Below, piece after piece: positions 1 to 8,798 of a stretch of DNA of 64,000 nucleotides. Both the position numbers and the translations under genes were made by a program. Origin of the DNA: Nevskiaceae bacterium (lineage in GTDB: Bacteria > Pseudomonadota > Gammaproteobacteria > Nevskiales > Nevskiaceae); the NCBI GenBank assembly GCA_004297005.1, contig SCVA01000024.1, positions 1 through 64,000 on the forward strand, written 5' to 3'. Every line of letters starts with the position of its first letter. Within the stretch, counting starts at the first letter, position 1. A model generated the notes under the pieces. The model made no database searches. It saw only the letters and a list, made by a program, of their open reading frames with translations, and was not told the origin of the DNA.

Positions 1-513
1 CTGGTCTTGCCACTCAAGGGCATGGAGCTGGACTTCGGTGGCTTCGGCAAGGAGTACGCCGCCGACCGCGCCGCCAGCGTTCTGCTCGCCGCCGGCTTCA
101 GGCACGGGCTGGTCGATCTCGCCGGCGATCTGTGCATCCTCGGCCCGCATCCGGATGGCTCGCCCTGGCGGGTCGGCATCCGCCATCCGCGCGGCGGGCC
201 GGAGCAGGCCATCGCGGTGGTGGAGCTGCGCGCTGGCGCCATCGCCAGCAGCGGCGACTACGAGCGCTATTTCGAGCAGGATGGCCGTCGCTACAGCCAC
301 ATCCTCGATCCGCGTAGCGGCTGGTCCGTGCAGGGGGCCGCGGCAAGCGTCAGCGTGGTCGCCGACCGCTGCCTGCTGGCTGGCACCGCGACCACCATCG
401 CCCTGCTCAAGGGCGCGCGGGGCGCTGACTGGCTGGCGGAGCTGGGCCTGCCCTGGCTGGCCATCGGCCCCGATGGTGGAGCCAAAGGCAGCCTGGCCTT
501 CACAGCAGCTTGA
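1..513 (+). CDS. apbE: FAD:protein FMN transferase, ApbE family (5' partial)
   Basis: The C-terminal half of an ApbE flavin transferase enters from the left edge in frame 1. ApbE proteins attach FMN covalently to Thr/Ser of target proteins such as RnfG/NqrC in the periplasm. Visible signatures are DFGGFGKEYAADR near the left edge, AIASSGDYERYF, and SHILDPRSG, the family's metal/FAD-binding DPRTG-like segment. The N-terminus and any signal peptide lie outside the window, so location cannot be judged. Its last 14 bases overlap the end of the convergent TetR gene. Family is clear; the physiological target is unknown here. Confidence 0.88.
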   Translation: MVLPLKGMELDFGGFGKEYAADRAASVLLAAGFRHGLVDLAGDLCILGPHPDGSPWRVGIRHPRGGPEQAIAVVELRAGAIASSGDYERYFEQDGRRYSHILDPRSGWSVQGAAASVSVVADRCLLAGTATTIALLKGARGADWLAELGLPWLAIGPDGGAKGSLAFTAA

Positions 514-1117
514 GCACCATCTCCACCAGGGTGTGGATCAGCCGCTCGCGGCTCAGATGCGGCGGCCGATACAGCACGGCCTGCAAAATCGCCGACCAGA
601 CCATGCTCATCAGCAGATAGGTGCTGGCCTCGGGGTCTTCGAAATGCACCAGCCGGCTGCTTTTGTAGCGACCCTCCTGCGCCACCTGCTGCAAGGTATT
701 GGACAGCTCGCGCACCTCGCTGATGCTCCACAGGAAGGGCACCTCACGCAGCGCGGCGCGTAGCAGCGCCTCGCGTTGCTCCAGGGCGGCAACCATTGCG
801 CGCATCCAGTGGTCGATGCCGCCGCGCGGCTGGTCCGGCCGCGCCAGTGCCTCGCGCAGACCCAAGGTCACCTCGGCGACGATCTCGCGTAGCGCCCGCG
901 CCAGCGCCGCCGCCACCAGAGCTTCCTTGTTGGGGAAGTATTCGTAGAGCGAGCCGATGCTGACTCCCGCCAGCTCGGCGACCCGGTTGGTGGTGACCGC
1001 GGCATAGCCCTCGCTGGCCAGGAGCCGAGCGGCGGTGTCCAGCAGCGCCTCGACCGTGGCCTTGGCGCGGGCTTGGCGAGGCTGCTTTTTGGCTTGCAGA
1101 TCAGGGGCTTGAGTCAT
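500..1117 (-). CDS. TetR/AcrR family transcriptional regulator
   Basis: This 205-residue protein has an N-terminal TetR helix-turn-helix: LLASEGYAAVTTNRVAELAG followed by VSIGSLYEYFPNKEAL, about residues 33-70. A variable helical ligand-binding domain follows. I start it at ATG 1117; an in-frame extension to 1168 would only add a low-complexity tail before the conserved helices. It is divergent from the haem lipoprotein at 1266, and the gap contains two inverted repeats that could be its operator, so it may control that gene and itself. The ligand is not predictable from sequence. Confidence 0.9.
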   Translation of the reverse strand: MTQAPDLQAKKQPRQARAKATVEALLDTAARLLASEGYAAVTTNRVAELAGVSIGSLYEYFPNKEALVAAALARALREIVAEVTLGLREALARPDQPRGGIDHWMRAMVAALEQREALLRAALREVPFLWSISEVRELSNTLQQVAQEGRYKSSRLVHFEDPEASTYLLMSMVWSAILQAVLYRPPHLSRERLIHTLVEMVLKLL

Positions 1118-1160
1118 GGCCTTGGCGCTACCGAGAGTCGGCTGCGCAATCCGAGTGGTT

Positions 1161-1211
1161 CCGAGCATTCGCTCGGGTTAGCTTAGGCCTGAGATTCGCC
1201 GACCGCGAATC
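1161..1211. promoter_or_regulatory. Candidate TetR operator: two inverted repeats in a divergent promoter region
   Basis: Between the TetR gene and the cytochrome gene lie CCGAGC-N4-GCTCGG (1161-1176) and GATTCGC-N5-GCGAATC (1193-1211). The 19-bp second repeat has the size and symmetry of a TetR-type operator. Operator function is inferred from position and symmetry only. Confidence 0.4.
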
Positions 1212-1265
1212 CACCCAGGCGGCTAGGCCAAGTACCTCGCCGCCGCCCCTCGGAGGAGGAGACTG

Positions 1266-3722
1266 ATGACTGCGACCATGATCCGCAAGCCCCTGGCCCT
1301 GTTGCTGGCGGCTCTGTGCCTGAGCGGCTGCGCCGGCGAATACGGCAGCACCGCCGACACCGCTGGCGGAGGCACCACGCCCAGCGGCACCGCTGGCAGC
1401 CTGGACGAGTTCTTTGCCAAGAGCGCGCAACCCAGCCTGGATTTCTGCCGCAACTGCCACGTGCCCGGTGGCGTCGCCGATGTCGAGAAGGGGCGGAAAT
1501 TTCTGCTCGCCACGGACCGCAGCCAGGACTTCGCACGGCTGCGCGAAAGCTGGGAGCGCCTGGGCGGCAACAATCCCAGCTCGCGCATCCTGCTGATGGC
1601 TTCCGGCGCCGAGACCCCGCATAGCGGCGGCGCGCCCTGGCCGCAGGATGGCGCGGCCTACAAGGCCATGGCCATCGTCCTGCGCTGTTTCGCCGAGCCC
1701 GGCAGTTGCGCCGGCCTGATTGCCGGCGGCGGCGGCACGCTGCCCCAGGAGCTGCCGCTGCTGGGCAGCAAGCACGCGCGCCATGTCTGGGAAAGCTATT
1801 GCGCGGACCAACCCGATACCGCGCTACTGCCACCCGACCCGCGCAGCCTCATCCAACCCGGCGCCAACAGCAGCAAGGCGGTGTACTTCAATGCCTGGTG
1901 GCAGAACTGCCACGTCAACCTGCCGGCGGCCGAGCAGCAGGCCAAGACCTGCGGCGAATACCGCGCGCGTCGCGACCGTGGTCTGGCCTTCCTGCTGGAC
2001 GAGTTGCCGGTGGCGGCGATGAGCGCTGACGACTACAACAACAGCTGGCAGAAGTGGGGCCTGAGCGAGCGGCCGGCCAACTTCGATGCGCTCTACACCC
2101 TGCGCTACGGGCTCAACCACGCGCCCTTCCGCAATCCCTATCCGCTGCCCGGCGAAGACCCCAATCTCAGCGAAGGTGGCTCCGGCCAGTTGCCGCTGGG
2201 CTTGCGCCAGACTCGCGACGCGCAAGGCCGCTGGAGCGGCGAGATCGGCACCGCCGCCTGCTTCCAGTGCCACGGCGGCCAGATCGGCGACCCGGCCAGC
2301 GGCGAGAACCTGATCGGCCTGCAGAACCTCGGCCTCGGCAACAACAACTACGACGTGCCGATGAACGCGCAGGACGCCTCGCCGTTTGCCGGTACGCCGC
2401 TGTCGACCCTGCTGCCTTCCACCGACATCAACAGCCTGTTCAACATCGGCATCAAGCAGCGTGGCCAGAACAACGCAGTGGGCGCCTTCGAGTTCCTGAT
2501 CACCGTGCTCGACCTCGACTCGCTGGGCCTCAATCCGGACCCGCTGAAGACCATGGTCGGCGCCACTGGCCTGGTCGACGTCGCGCATCCGCTCGCGCAT
2601 ACCCAAGACACGCCGGCCTGGTGGAACATGGGTTCGCGGCCGCGCAAGTTCTTCGACGCCGGCATCTCCAACGACAGCACCCGCATCATCATGGCCGCCG
2701 GCCCCGGCGAGTTCCAATCGCTGCTGACGCTGGACGGCAAGACCTATCGCGATCGCATCGAGCAATACGACCAGGATCTCGAAGCCTTCTTCCTGTCGCT
2801 GCGCTCACCGGACTATCCCGCCAGCATCGACACCGCGCTGGCCGAACAGGGCGCGATCCTGTTCCACACCAAGGATCTCTGGGCGGTGGCCGGCAACGCC
2901 GAGCGGGCCCGGCCACTGGGCGGCAATGGCAGCTGCGCCAGTTGCCACGGTGCCTACTCGCCGCGCTACGTCAACGACAGCCGCTATCTGGAAAGCCCGG
3001 CGCTGGAAGGCATCGCCGCCCATATCTCGCCACTGGCGGTGATCGGCACCGACCGCGCCCGCTCGGACATGCTCACACCCACCCTGCGCACCCGCTGGGA
3101 CATGACCTATTGGGGCTACAGCGACGGCGTCGAGGGTTGGGTCGCGCCAGAGGACAAGGACCCGGTCACCGAAGCCCTGGACGACCTGCTGCCGACGCGC
3201 CCGGTCGGTGTCTGCGGCTGGGAGAAGGAGGTGATCGGCTACCAGGCGCCGCCACTGTATGGCGTCTGGGCGACCGCGCCCTACTTCCACAACGGCTCGG
3301 TGCCGACCGTCGAACAGGTGCTGGACTCCCGCCAGCGGGCGCCGATCTGGCAGCGCAAGTTGCAGATCGAGGGCGAGGTCAAGGGCTTCGACCAGCGCTG
3401 GGCGACGGCCTACGACAGTGAGGCCCTGGGCTGGAAGTCCGACGCGCTGACCTGCGCCGAGCTGCCGGGAAGCAGCCTCAACAACTGCAACCCGGTCAAC
3501 GAGCCTGGACCCTCGCTGACCCAGCTGGTGCAGAACTTCCTCAACGGCGCGCTGAGCTGGAGCGGACTGGTGAATATCCCCGACCTCGCACCGGGCGCCA
3601 TCGACAAGCGCCTGGTCTACGACAGCCGCATCCTTGGCAACGGCAATGGCGGCCACGAGTTCAGCGACGCGCTCACCGAGGCCGAGCGCAAGGCGATCAT
3701 CGAGTATCTGAAGACGCTTTGA
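1266..3722 (+). CDS. Multihaem c-type cytochrome lipoprotein, RoxA/MauG-like
   Basis: 818 residues with a lipoprotein signal (hydrophobic residues 8-20, lipobox LSGC with Cys22). Three c-type haem motifs are visible: CRNCH at 61-65, CFQCH at 332-336 and CASCH at 557-561. A fourth site, QNCH near 215, is not a full CXXCH. The C-terminal segment PLYGVWATAPYFHNGSVPT, about 664-682, matches the hallmark of the di-haem peroxidase/RoxA rubber-oxygenase superfamily. The start at 1266 has a strong ribosome site (GGAGGAGG, 1252-1259). RoxA-type enzymes are oxygenases and MauG-type enzymes are peroxidases, so the substrate cannot be assigned. It is probably anchored in the outer membrane or facing the periplasm, and may be regulated by the divergent TetR. 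Confidence 0.8.
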   Translation: MTATMIRKPLALLLAALCLSGCAGEYGSTADTAGGGTTPSGTAGSLDEFFAKSAQPSLDFCRNCHVPGGVADVEKGRKFLLATDRSQDFARLRESWERLGGNNPSSRILLMASGAETPHSGGAPWPQDGAAYKAMAIVLRCFAEPGSCAGLIAGGGGTLPQELPLLGSKHARHVWESYCADQPDTALLPPDPRSLIQPGANSSKAVYFNAWWQNCHVNLPAAEQQAKTCGEYRARRDRGLAFLLDELPVAAMSADDYNNSWQKWGLSERPANFDALYTLRYGLNHAPFRNPYPLPGEDPNLSEGGSGQLPLGLRQTRDAQGRWSGEIGTAACFQCHGGQIGDPASGENLIGLQNLGLGNNNYDVPMNAQDASPFAGTPLSTLLPSTDINSLFNIGIKQRGQNNAVGAFEFLITVLDLDSLGLNPDPLKTMVGATGLVDVAHPLAHTQDTPAWWNMGSRPRKFFDAGISNDSTRIIMAAGPGEFQSLLTLDGKTYRDRIEQYDQDLEAFFLSLRSPDYPASIDTALAEQGAILFHTKDLWAVAGNAERARPLGGNGSCASCHGAYSPRYVNDSRYLESPALEGIAAHISPLAVIGTDRARSDMLTPTLRTRWDMTYWGYSDGVEGWVAPEDKDPVTEALDDLLPTRPVGVCGWEKEVIGYQAPPLYGVWATAPYFHNGSVPTVEQVLDSRQRAPIWQRKLQIEGEVKGFDQRWATAYDSEALGWKSDALTCAELPGSSLNNCNPVNEPGPSLTQLVQNFLNGALSWSGLVNIPDLAPGAIDKRLVYDSRILGNGNGGHEFSDALTEAERKAIIEYLKTL

Positions 3723-3732
3723 GCGAGTACTC

Positions 3733-3761
3733 ATCCCTCCCCTCGCTGGCAGGGGAGGGAT
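3733..3761 (+). terminator. Hairpin downstream of the cytochrome gene
   Basis: Perfect 11-bp stem ATCCCTCCCCT / AGGGGAGGGAT with a 7-nt loop, 11 bases after the cytochrome stop codon and followed by TATTT. Most simply an intrinsic terminator with a weak U-tract. The CCCTCCCC arm also occurs in the repeat at 23906-23996. Confidence 0.55.
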
Positions 3762-3859
3762 ATTTCTCGGTCGGCAAAGGGGCCACGCGGCTGGTCATCA
3801 AACCGTGACCACGGGAGACTAGGCTACGCGCCCTTTCAACGCCCCAGCCGAGTCGCCCG

Positions 3860-5818
3860 ATGCCACCGCCGATGGACCGCCGCCTGTTCCTCAAATCCGC
3901 CAGCCTGGCCGCGGCGGGCCTGGCGCTGAGCGCCTGCGATCGCAGTGAGTCGCCGAGCACGGCGGGTACCAAGGTCCCAAGCTTTCCCAAGCCCGGCGAA
4001 GAGCCCGCCGACTTCGACTTTCCCCTGGTGCTGGCCCTGCCCTTCGCGCACGGCGTCGCCAGCGGCGATCCGCTCGCCGACCGGGTGATCCTCTGGACCC
4101 GCATCACCGAGCTGCTGCCCAGCGCCGCGGCTGTCGCTGTCGACTGGCTCGTCGCCAGCGATCCGACGATGAGCCAGATCGTGAAACGCGGCCGCCAGTT
4201 TGCCAGCGCCGAGCACGACTGGACGGTGAAGGTGGATGTCACCGGCTTGCAGCCCGCGACCAGCTACTACTACCGCTTCGAGGCGCTAGGTGCCCAGAGC
4301 ATCGTCGGCCGTACCCGCACCGCGCCGGCGACGGCGGTCGAGGAGCTGCGACTGGCGGTCCTGGCCTGCTCCAGCTACTGGTCCAGCTACTGGAGCGGTC
4401 TCGGCCATCTCGCCGACCGCAACGACCTTGATCTCGTCGTGCACTGTGGCGACTACATCTACGACTTCGTCGACGAGGACGAAGGCATCCGCGCCCGCAA
4501 GGACAAAAAGGACACCGCCTACGTCGATTACCGCGACTGGCTCAATCTCGCCGAAGTGCGCCGCCGTTACGCACTCTGGCGCTCCGACCCCAATCTGCTG
4601 CGCGCCCACCAGCAACACCCCTGGTTCATCGTCTGGGACAACCACGATATCTCCACCGGCTACGGCAACGAGCTACCCAGCACGGTAACCGGCGATGGCG
4701 CCACCACCACCCTGGACGAGGTCTGCCGCGCCTTCTACGAGTGGACGCCGTCGCGGCCGGTGAAGCCGGACGGCAGCGGCGAGTTCATCCTGGTCGAGGA
4801 CGGCAGCTACCCGCTCGCCAGCGACCCCAAGTTCGTCTACCGCAAGCTGCCATACGGCCCACTGCTGGACGTGTTCGGCGTCGATACCCAAATCAACCTT
4901 CCCGACTACGGGCGTGAGGTCGATGCTAGCCATCTCGCATCGGGCAACAGCCTCTACGGCCGACAGCAGTTCGAGTGGTTCAGCGGCGGCATGCTGGCCT
5001 CGGCGCAGGCCGGCGTGACCTGGCGGCTGGTCAACAACCAGACCTGGTTCGCGCCGGCGGACATTCCCGATGTCGCCGACGGCATCGCCCTGCCCAAGAT
5101 CGGCCTCTCGCGCTGGAGCGACTATCCGGAAGAGCGCACCGCCCTCTGCGAGTATCTGCGCGGCGACAACCCGGCCAGCTTGCGGGTGCGCAACAACATC
5201 CTGGTATCGGGCGATGCCCACGGCAATCTCGGCTCGGACGTGATCGAGTCCACCGCCCTGCTCAGCGCCTATGTGCCCGGCCTGCCGCTGCCGAATCCGC
5301 GCGCCGGCTCGACCACGCTCAATGCCGCCGCCGGCTATGCGCGTATCACCACTGGCAACTTAGGCCCGGTGAACCTGCGCGGCGAATCAGTGGCGGTGGA
5401 ATTCGCGCCCAGTTCCATGGGTCGCGGTGGCGCCGACGAGATCATCCAGAACGCCATCGGCGCCAGCGGCCCCAACGCCCTCACCGTCGGCGGCGCCCGC
5501 GCGCTGGAACTGGCGCTGATCGCCGCCAACAAGAACGTGCAGTTCATCGAGTGGGTGGACCACGGCTACGGCATCGTCTCGCTCACCGCCGAGCGCGCGA
5601 TCTTCGAGTACTGGTGGCAGGACAAGCTCACGCCCGGCGCGCCGGACATCCTCGGCCAGCAGATGGTCGCCTGGGCCCAGCAAGACACGGCGCAGTTGGT
5701 GCCGCGCTACCAGGACCAGATCGACTGCGTGCTCGCGCACGGCATGGCGGTGGCCGCCACCAGCGGCAGCCGCAGCGCCGAGCCGGCGCCGCTGACCGCT
5801 ACCGTGTTGCCGCGCTAG
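3860..5818 (+). CDS. PhoD-like alkaline phosphatase/phosphodiesterase, Tat-exported lipoprotein
   Basis: 652 residues. The N-terminus combines a twin-arginine motif (RRLFLK, residues 7-12) with a lipobox LSAC (Cys26), so folded export by Tat and lipidation are likely. The PhoD N-terminal Fn3-like domain begins at FAHGVASGDPLADRVILWTR. Metal-binding metallophosphatase motifs follow: VHCGDYIYDF, WDNHD and SGDAHGN. PhoD enzymes release phosphate from phosphomonoesters and diesters with Ca/Fe in the active site. ATG 3872 is an alternative start. A second PhoD lies on the opposite strand at 6980-8704; the two are clearly divergent, not recent duplicates. Confidence 0.87.
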   Translation: MPPPMDRRLFLKSASLAAAGLALSACDRSESPSTAGTKVPSFPKPGEEPADFDFPLVLALPFAHGVASGDPLADRVILWTRITELLPSAAAVAVDWLVASDPTMSQIVKRGRQFASAEHDWTVKVDVTGLQPATSYYYRFEALGAQSIVGRTRTAPATAVEELRLAVLACSSYWSSYWSGLGHLADRNDLDLVVHCGDYIYDFVDEDEGIRARKDKKDTAYVDYRDWLNLAEVRRRYALWRSDPNLLRAHQQHPWFIVWDNHDISTGYGNELPSTVTGDGATTTLDEVCRAFYEWTPSRPVKPDGSGEFILVEDGSYPLASDPKFVYRKLPYGPLLDVFGVDTQINLPDYGREVDASHLASGNSLYGRQQFEWFSGGMLASAQAGVTWRLVNNQTWFAPADIPDVADGIALPKIGLSRWSDYPEERTALCEYLRGDNPASLRVRNNILVSGDAHGNLGSDVIESTALLSAYVPGLPLPNPRAGSTTLNAAAGYARITTGNLGPVNLRGESVAVEFAPSSMGRGGADEIIQNAIGASGPNALTVGGARALELALIAANKNVQFIEWVDHGYGIVSLTAERAIFEYWWQDKLTPGAPDILGQQMVAWAQQDTAQLVPRYQDQIDCVLAHGMAVAATSGSRSAEPAPLTATVLPR

Positions 5819-5890
5819 TCCTAGCGCTCTCGTACCGTGCCAGCGGCGCGCGATTCCGTTCAATTCTGATCCCTTGCCCCGGAGCTTCCC

Positions 5891-6274
5891 ATGCGCATCC
5901 TGCACACCATGCTGAGAGTCGGCGACCTGCCGAAATCCATCGCTTTCTACACCGGTGTGCTGGGCATGCGGCTGCTGCGTCAGCAGGACTACCCGGAGGG
6001 TCGTTTCACCCTCGCCTTTGTCGGTCACCAACCGGAGTCGCAAGGCGCGGTGATCGAGCTGACCTACAACTACGGAGTGTCGAGCTACGAGCTGGGCACT
6101 GGCTTTGGCCACATTGCCATCGAGGTCGATGACGCCTACACCGCTTGTGATCGGGTGAGGGCCCTGGGCGGCAAGGTGACTCGCGAGGCCGGGCCAATGA
6201 AGCACGGCAGCACCGTGATTGCCTTCGTCGAGGATCCCGACGGCTACAAGATCGAGTTCATCCAGACGAACTGA
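5891..6274 (+). CDS. gloA: Lactoylglutathione lyase (glyoxalase I)
   Basis: 127 residues, the usual size of short Ni-dependent bacterial GloA. It isomerises the methylglyoxal-glutathione hemithioacetal to S-lactoylglutathione in the cytoplasm. All four metal ligands of the E. coli enzyme are in register: His5, Glu56, His74 and Glu122. It follows the PhoD gene by about 70 bases and converges with the unknown gene at 6287. Confidence 0.95.
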   Translation: MRILHTMLRVGDLPKSIAFYTGVLGMRLLRQQDYPEGRFTLAFVGHQPESQGAVIELTYNYGVSSYELGTGFGHIAIEVDDAYTACDRVRALGGKVTREAGPMKHGSTVIAFVEDPDGYKIEFIQTN

Positions 6275-6286
6275 GCCCGGGCCGGC

Positions 6287-6901
6287 TCAGCGCCCGAAAC
6301 GACCGAAGGTACGTGACAGGCGGTCGAACATGCCGGTGGCGTTCATGCTCAGGCGTTCCTGCCCCGAGCGATCCAGCGCGAACACCTTGGCGCGCAGGCC
6401 GAGGTTGCGGGTGATGGCATCGCTGGCCATGTCGCCATTGGCCAACACGTACTGGTGCTGCTCCACCGATTCGACCATCGGGATCAGGGTCTCGGCGAGC
6501 AGCACATGACCGTGCAGTTGGCCTTCGAGATCCAGCGCGTAGCGGACCACCGAACGTAAAGCGAGCAGGAATTCCTTCAGCTCGGCATAGTCGTCCAGGC
6601 GCCAGATGGCGTGGATCAGGCGTTCGCGTTCGATCTCGGCGTGTACCGCCAGCAGTTCGCGTAGGCTCACCTCCCCGCCGCCGGCCAGCACACGGTCATC
6701 CAGGGACAACTCGTCGCGCACGCCGTTGAGGGCGTCGGCCATCCGGTAGCGGGCCTGGGCCATGTCCAGGCCGCGCGGATCAGGGCCACTGCTCTTCAGC
6801 GCCAGCGCCAGGAAATCGCGAAAACTGCTGGAGTCGCGCAGCGACTGCGCCAACTGCTCGGCACTGGGGATGAATCGCTGCAGCGAGGTGGGGACAGGCA
6901 T
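6287..6901 (-). CDS. Conserved-looking hypothetical protein, predicted helical and cytoplasmic
   Basis: 204 residues that I do not recognise. No signal peptide or membrane segment. The middle is rich in charged amphipathic helices (ELLAVHAEIERERLIHAIWR, then DDYAELKEFLLALRS). The C-terminal 60 residues (AKVFALDRSGQERLSMNATG) look more extended. Codon use is like its neighbours, supporting a real gene. It sits between gloA (convergent) and the second PhoD gene (same strand, 78 bases upstream), and could be cotranscribed with the latter. No function is proposed. Confidence 0.6.
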   Translation of the reverse strand: MPVPTSLQRFIPSAEQLAQSLRDSSSFRDFLALALKSSGPDPRGLDMAQARYRMADALNGVRDELSLDDRVLAGGGEVSLRELLAVHAEIERERLIHAIWRLDDYAELKEFLLALRSVVRYALDLEGQLHGHVLLAETLIPMVESVEQHQYVLANGDMASDAITRNLGLRAKVFALDRSGQERLSMNATGMFDRLSRTFGRFGR

Positions 6902-6979
6902 CGCAACTAGGCTCGGAGCACTCCTGCCGTCACGTTAGCATGCGCGCCCCCACCCCGGGGTGTCGGCAAAGTTGCCCCC

Positions 6980-8704
6980 TCAGGGCGCCGGGGCTGGACT
7001 GGACTCCGGAGCGACGCTGGGGCTATCCGCCGCCGCGCCCAGTCGATTGGCGCCGGCGGCCACCGGGAAAGCGGTGGCGAAGCTCTCACTGCCGCCGCGT
7101 TCGGTGATGCCACTGACGTACCACCATTCGCCCTGTAGGCGCTCGGGAGTGACGTCGAACAGCATGTAGCCCTTCTGCGCGAGATCGACGTACTTCATGT
7201 GCGGATTGAGTACCCGGATCAGGTCCTGTACCGGCTCCAACTGTTCCAGGCCCGGCGAGGTCACCGAAGTGCAGACGTACTCCACCGCCAGCGAGCCGCT
7301 GCCGTTCAAGGGGTTGTAGACCAGCGGGTTGTTCGGGTCCGGCGTCAGGTCCATCGCCCAGCTCGTGTGGATGTCGCCCGTGAGCACCACCATGTTGGCG
7401 ATGCCCTGATCCTTCAGTTGGCTGAAGATCTGGCTGCGCTCGGCCTGGTAGCCGTCCCATTGGTCACTGTTCAGATACTGGCCGCCGCTACCGACGACGG
7501 GAATCAGGTTCAGCCCAGGCACGGACGAGAGATCGGGCAGGCCGACGATCTTGAGCTGACCGAACATCACCTGCTGCCCCACTACCTTCCAGGTCGCGGC
7601 GGACTGCGCCAGCTCGGCCTTGAACCACTCCATCTGCTCGGGACCGATCAGCTTGCGGGCGGGATCGGCGACATTGTCCGGCGGCAGCGGCGGCGTACCC
7701 AGTTGTTCGTCGCGGTCGTAGAGTCGGGTATCGAGCAGCACCAGGTCCATCAGGCCGCCATAGCTGAACTTGCGCCAGATCTTGCCGGGGTTGCCAGCCT
7801 GCGGCAGGCGGATCGGCATCCATTCGTCATACACCTGCTGAGCCCAGCTCTTGCGGCTGGTCCAGGCGCCTTCCGTGCCCTCGGTGTGGTTGTTGGCACC
7901 ATCACGCCAGGAATTGTCGGCCGACTCGTGGTCGTCCCAGATGGAGATCATCGGATGCTGACGATGCACTTCCTGAAGATCGGCGTCGGTACGCTTGTAA
8001 TAGCTGTGGCGGGTCCGGTAGTCGGCGAGACTGATCATCTCGTGACTGGGCTCGTAGGCCCGCACGTCGCCGTACTCGCCGTCACCGTATTCGTAAACGT
8101 AGTCGCCCAGGTGCAGCACGAAGTCGAGGTCGGCGCGCTTGGCGATCTGGCCGTAGGCATTGAAATAGCCGTGCGCGTAGCTGGAACAGGACACCACCGC
8201 GAAGCGCAGCCGCTCGGCACTGGTCGGTGCGGTACGGGTGCGGCCAATCACCGAGGCATGCCCCAGAGCATGGAAGCGGTAGTAATAGGTGCTGGCCGGC
8301 ATCAGACCGGCGAAGTCGATCTTGATCGTCCAGTCGCGCGCGGCGCTGGCGGTCTGGCTCTGGCTGCCGACCAACTGGCTGAGCGCCGCGTCGCGGTAAA
8401 CCTGCACCACCACAGGAATGTTCTCGCTGGCGACCGGGGTTACGCGGGTCCAGAGAATCACTCGGTCGCTGAGCGGGTCGCCGCTGGCGACACCATGCTT
8501 GAACGGGTTCTCGCCGACCGGCGTGCCGCCGCCGCCAGTGCCATCCGGGGTGGTGCTGTCACCGCAGCCCGGCAGCAGGGGCACGGCGAGCAGGGTGGCG
8601 GTGGCGGCTCCCAGCCGGCTAAGAAAAGCACGGCGGCTGAGGCCGAGCGGACGCGACAGCACGCGAGTAGGCAGCCGCGTACGGCGGCGACGAGGGGCAC
8701 CCAT
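6980..8704 (-). CDS. PhoD-like alkaline phosphatase, Tat-exported
   Basis: About 574 residues. A very basic N-terminus leads to the Tat motif SRRAFLSRLG, a hydrophobic stretch and LLPGC, a probable lipobox. PhoD hallmarks are FKHGVASGDPLSDRVILWTR, LHLGDYVYEYGDGEYGD, WDDHESADNSW and LTGDIHTSWAMDL. ATG 8704 is preferred over ATG 8710 because GGAGG at 8711-8715 is correctly spaced only for 8704. Its promoter region holds four 11-bp PHO-box-like units, so induction by phosphate starvation through PhoB is likely. It would supply phosphate from organic esters outside the cytoplasm. Confidence 0.9.
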   Translation of the reverse strand: MGAPRRRRTRLPTRVLSRPLGLSRRAFLSRLGAATATLLAVPLLPGCGDSTTPDGTGGGGTPVGENPFKHGVASGDPLSDRVILWTRVTPVASENIPVVVQVYRDAALSQLVGSQSQTASAARDWTIKIDFAGLMPASTYYYRFHALGHASVIGRTRTAPTSAERLRFAVVSCSSYAHGYFNAYGQIAKRADLDFVLHLGDYVYEYGDGEYGDVRAYEPSHEMISLADYRTRHSYYKRTDADLQEVHRQHPMISIWDDHESADNSWRDGANNHTEGTEGAWTSRKSWAQQVYDEWMPIRLPQAGNPGKIWRKFSYGGLMDLVLLDTRLYDRDEQLGTPPLPPDNVADPARKLIGPEQMEWFKAELAQSAATWKVVGQQVMFGQLKIVGLPDLSSVPGLNLIPVVGSGGQYLNSDQWDGYQAERSQIFSQLKDQGIANMVVLTGDIHTSWAMDLTPDPNNPLVYNPLNGSGSLAVEYVCTSVTSPGLEQLEPVQDLIRVLNPHMKYVDLAQKGYMLFDVTPERLQGEWWYVSGITERGGSESFATAFPVAAGANRLGAAADSPSVAPESSPAPAP

Positions 8705-8732
8705 GAACATCCTCCAGGAAAGGCGGCCGCCA

Positions 8733-8776
8733 CCTTAGGACAGTCTGGTGACAGCTTCGCGTCAGAACGGCGACAG
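8733..8776 (-). promoter_or_regulatory. Four tandem PHO-box-like 11-bp units (PhoB site)
   Basis: Read on the minus strand, four consecutive 11-bp units begin CTGTC, CTGAC, CTGTC and CTGTC. This is the spacing of PhoB direct repeats (CTGTCA plus 5 bp). The last unit ends about 22 bp before ATG 8710, which leaves little room for a -10 box, so the exact promoter is unclear. PhoB binding is inferred. Confidence 0.55.
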
Positions 8777-8798
8777 CTTAACCCGGCCACCAGCGCGC

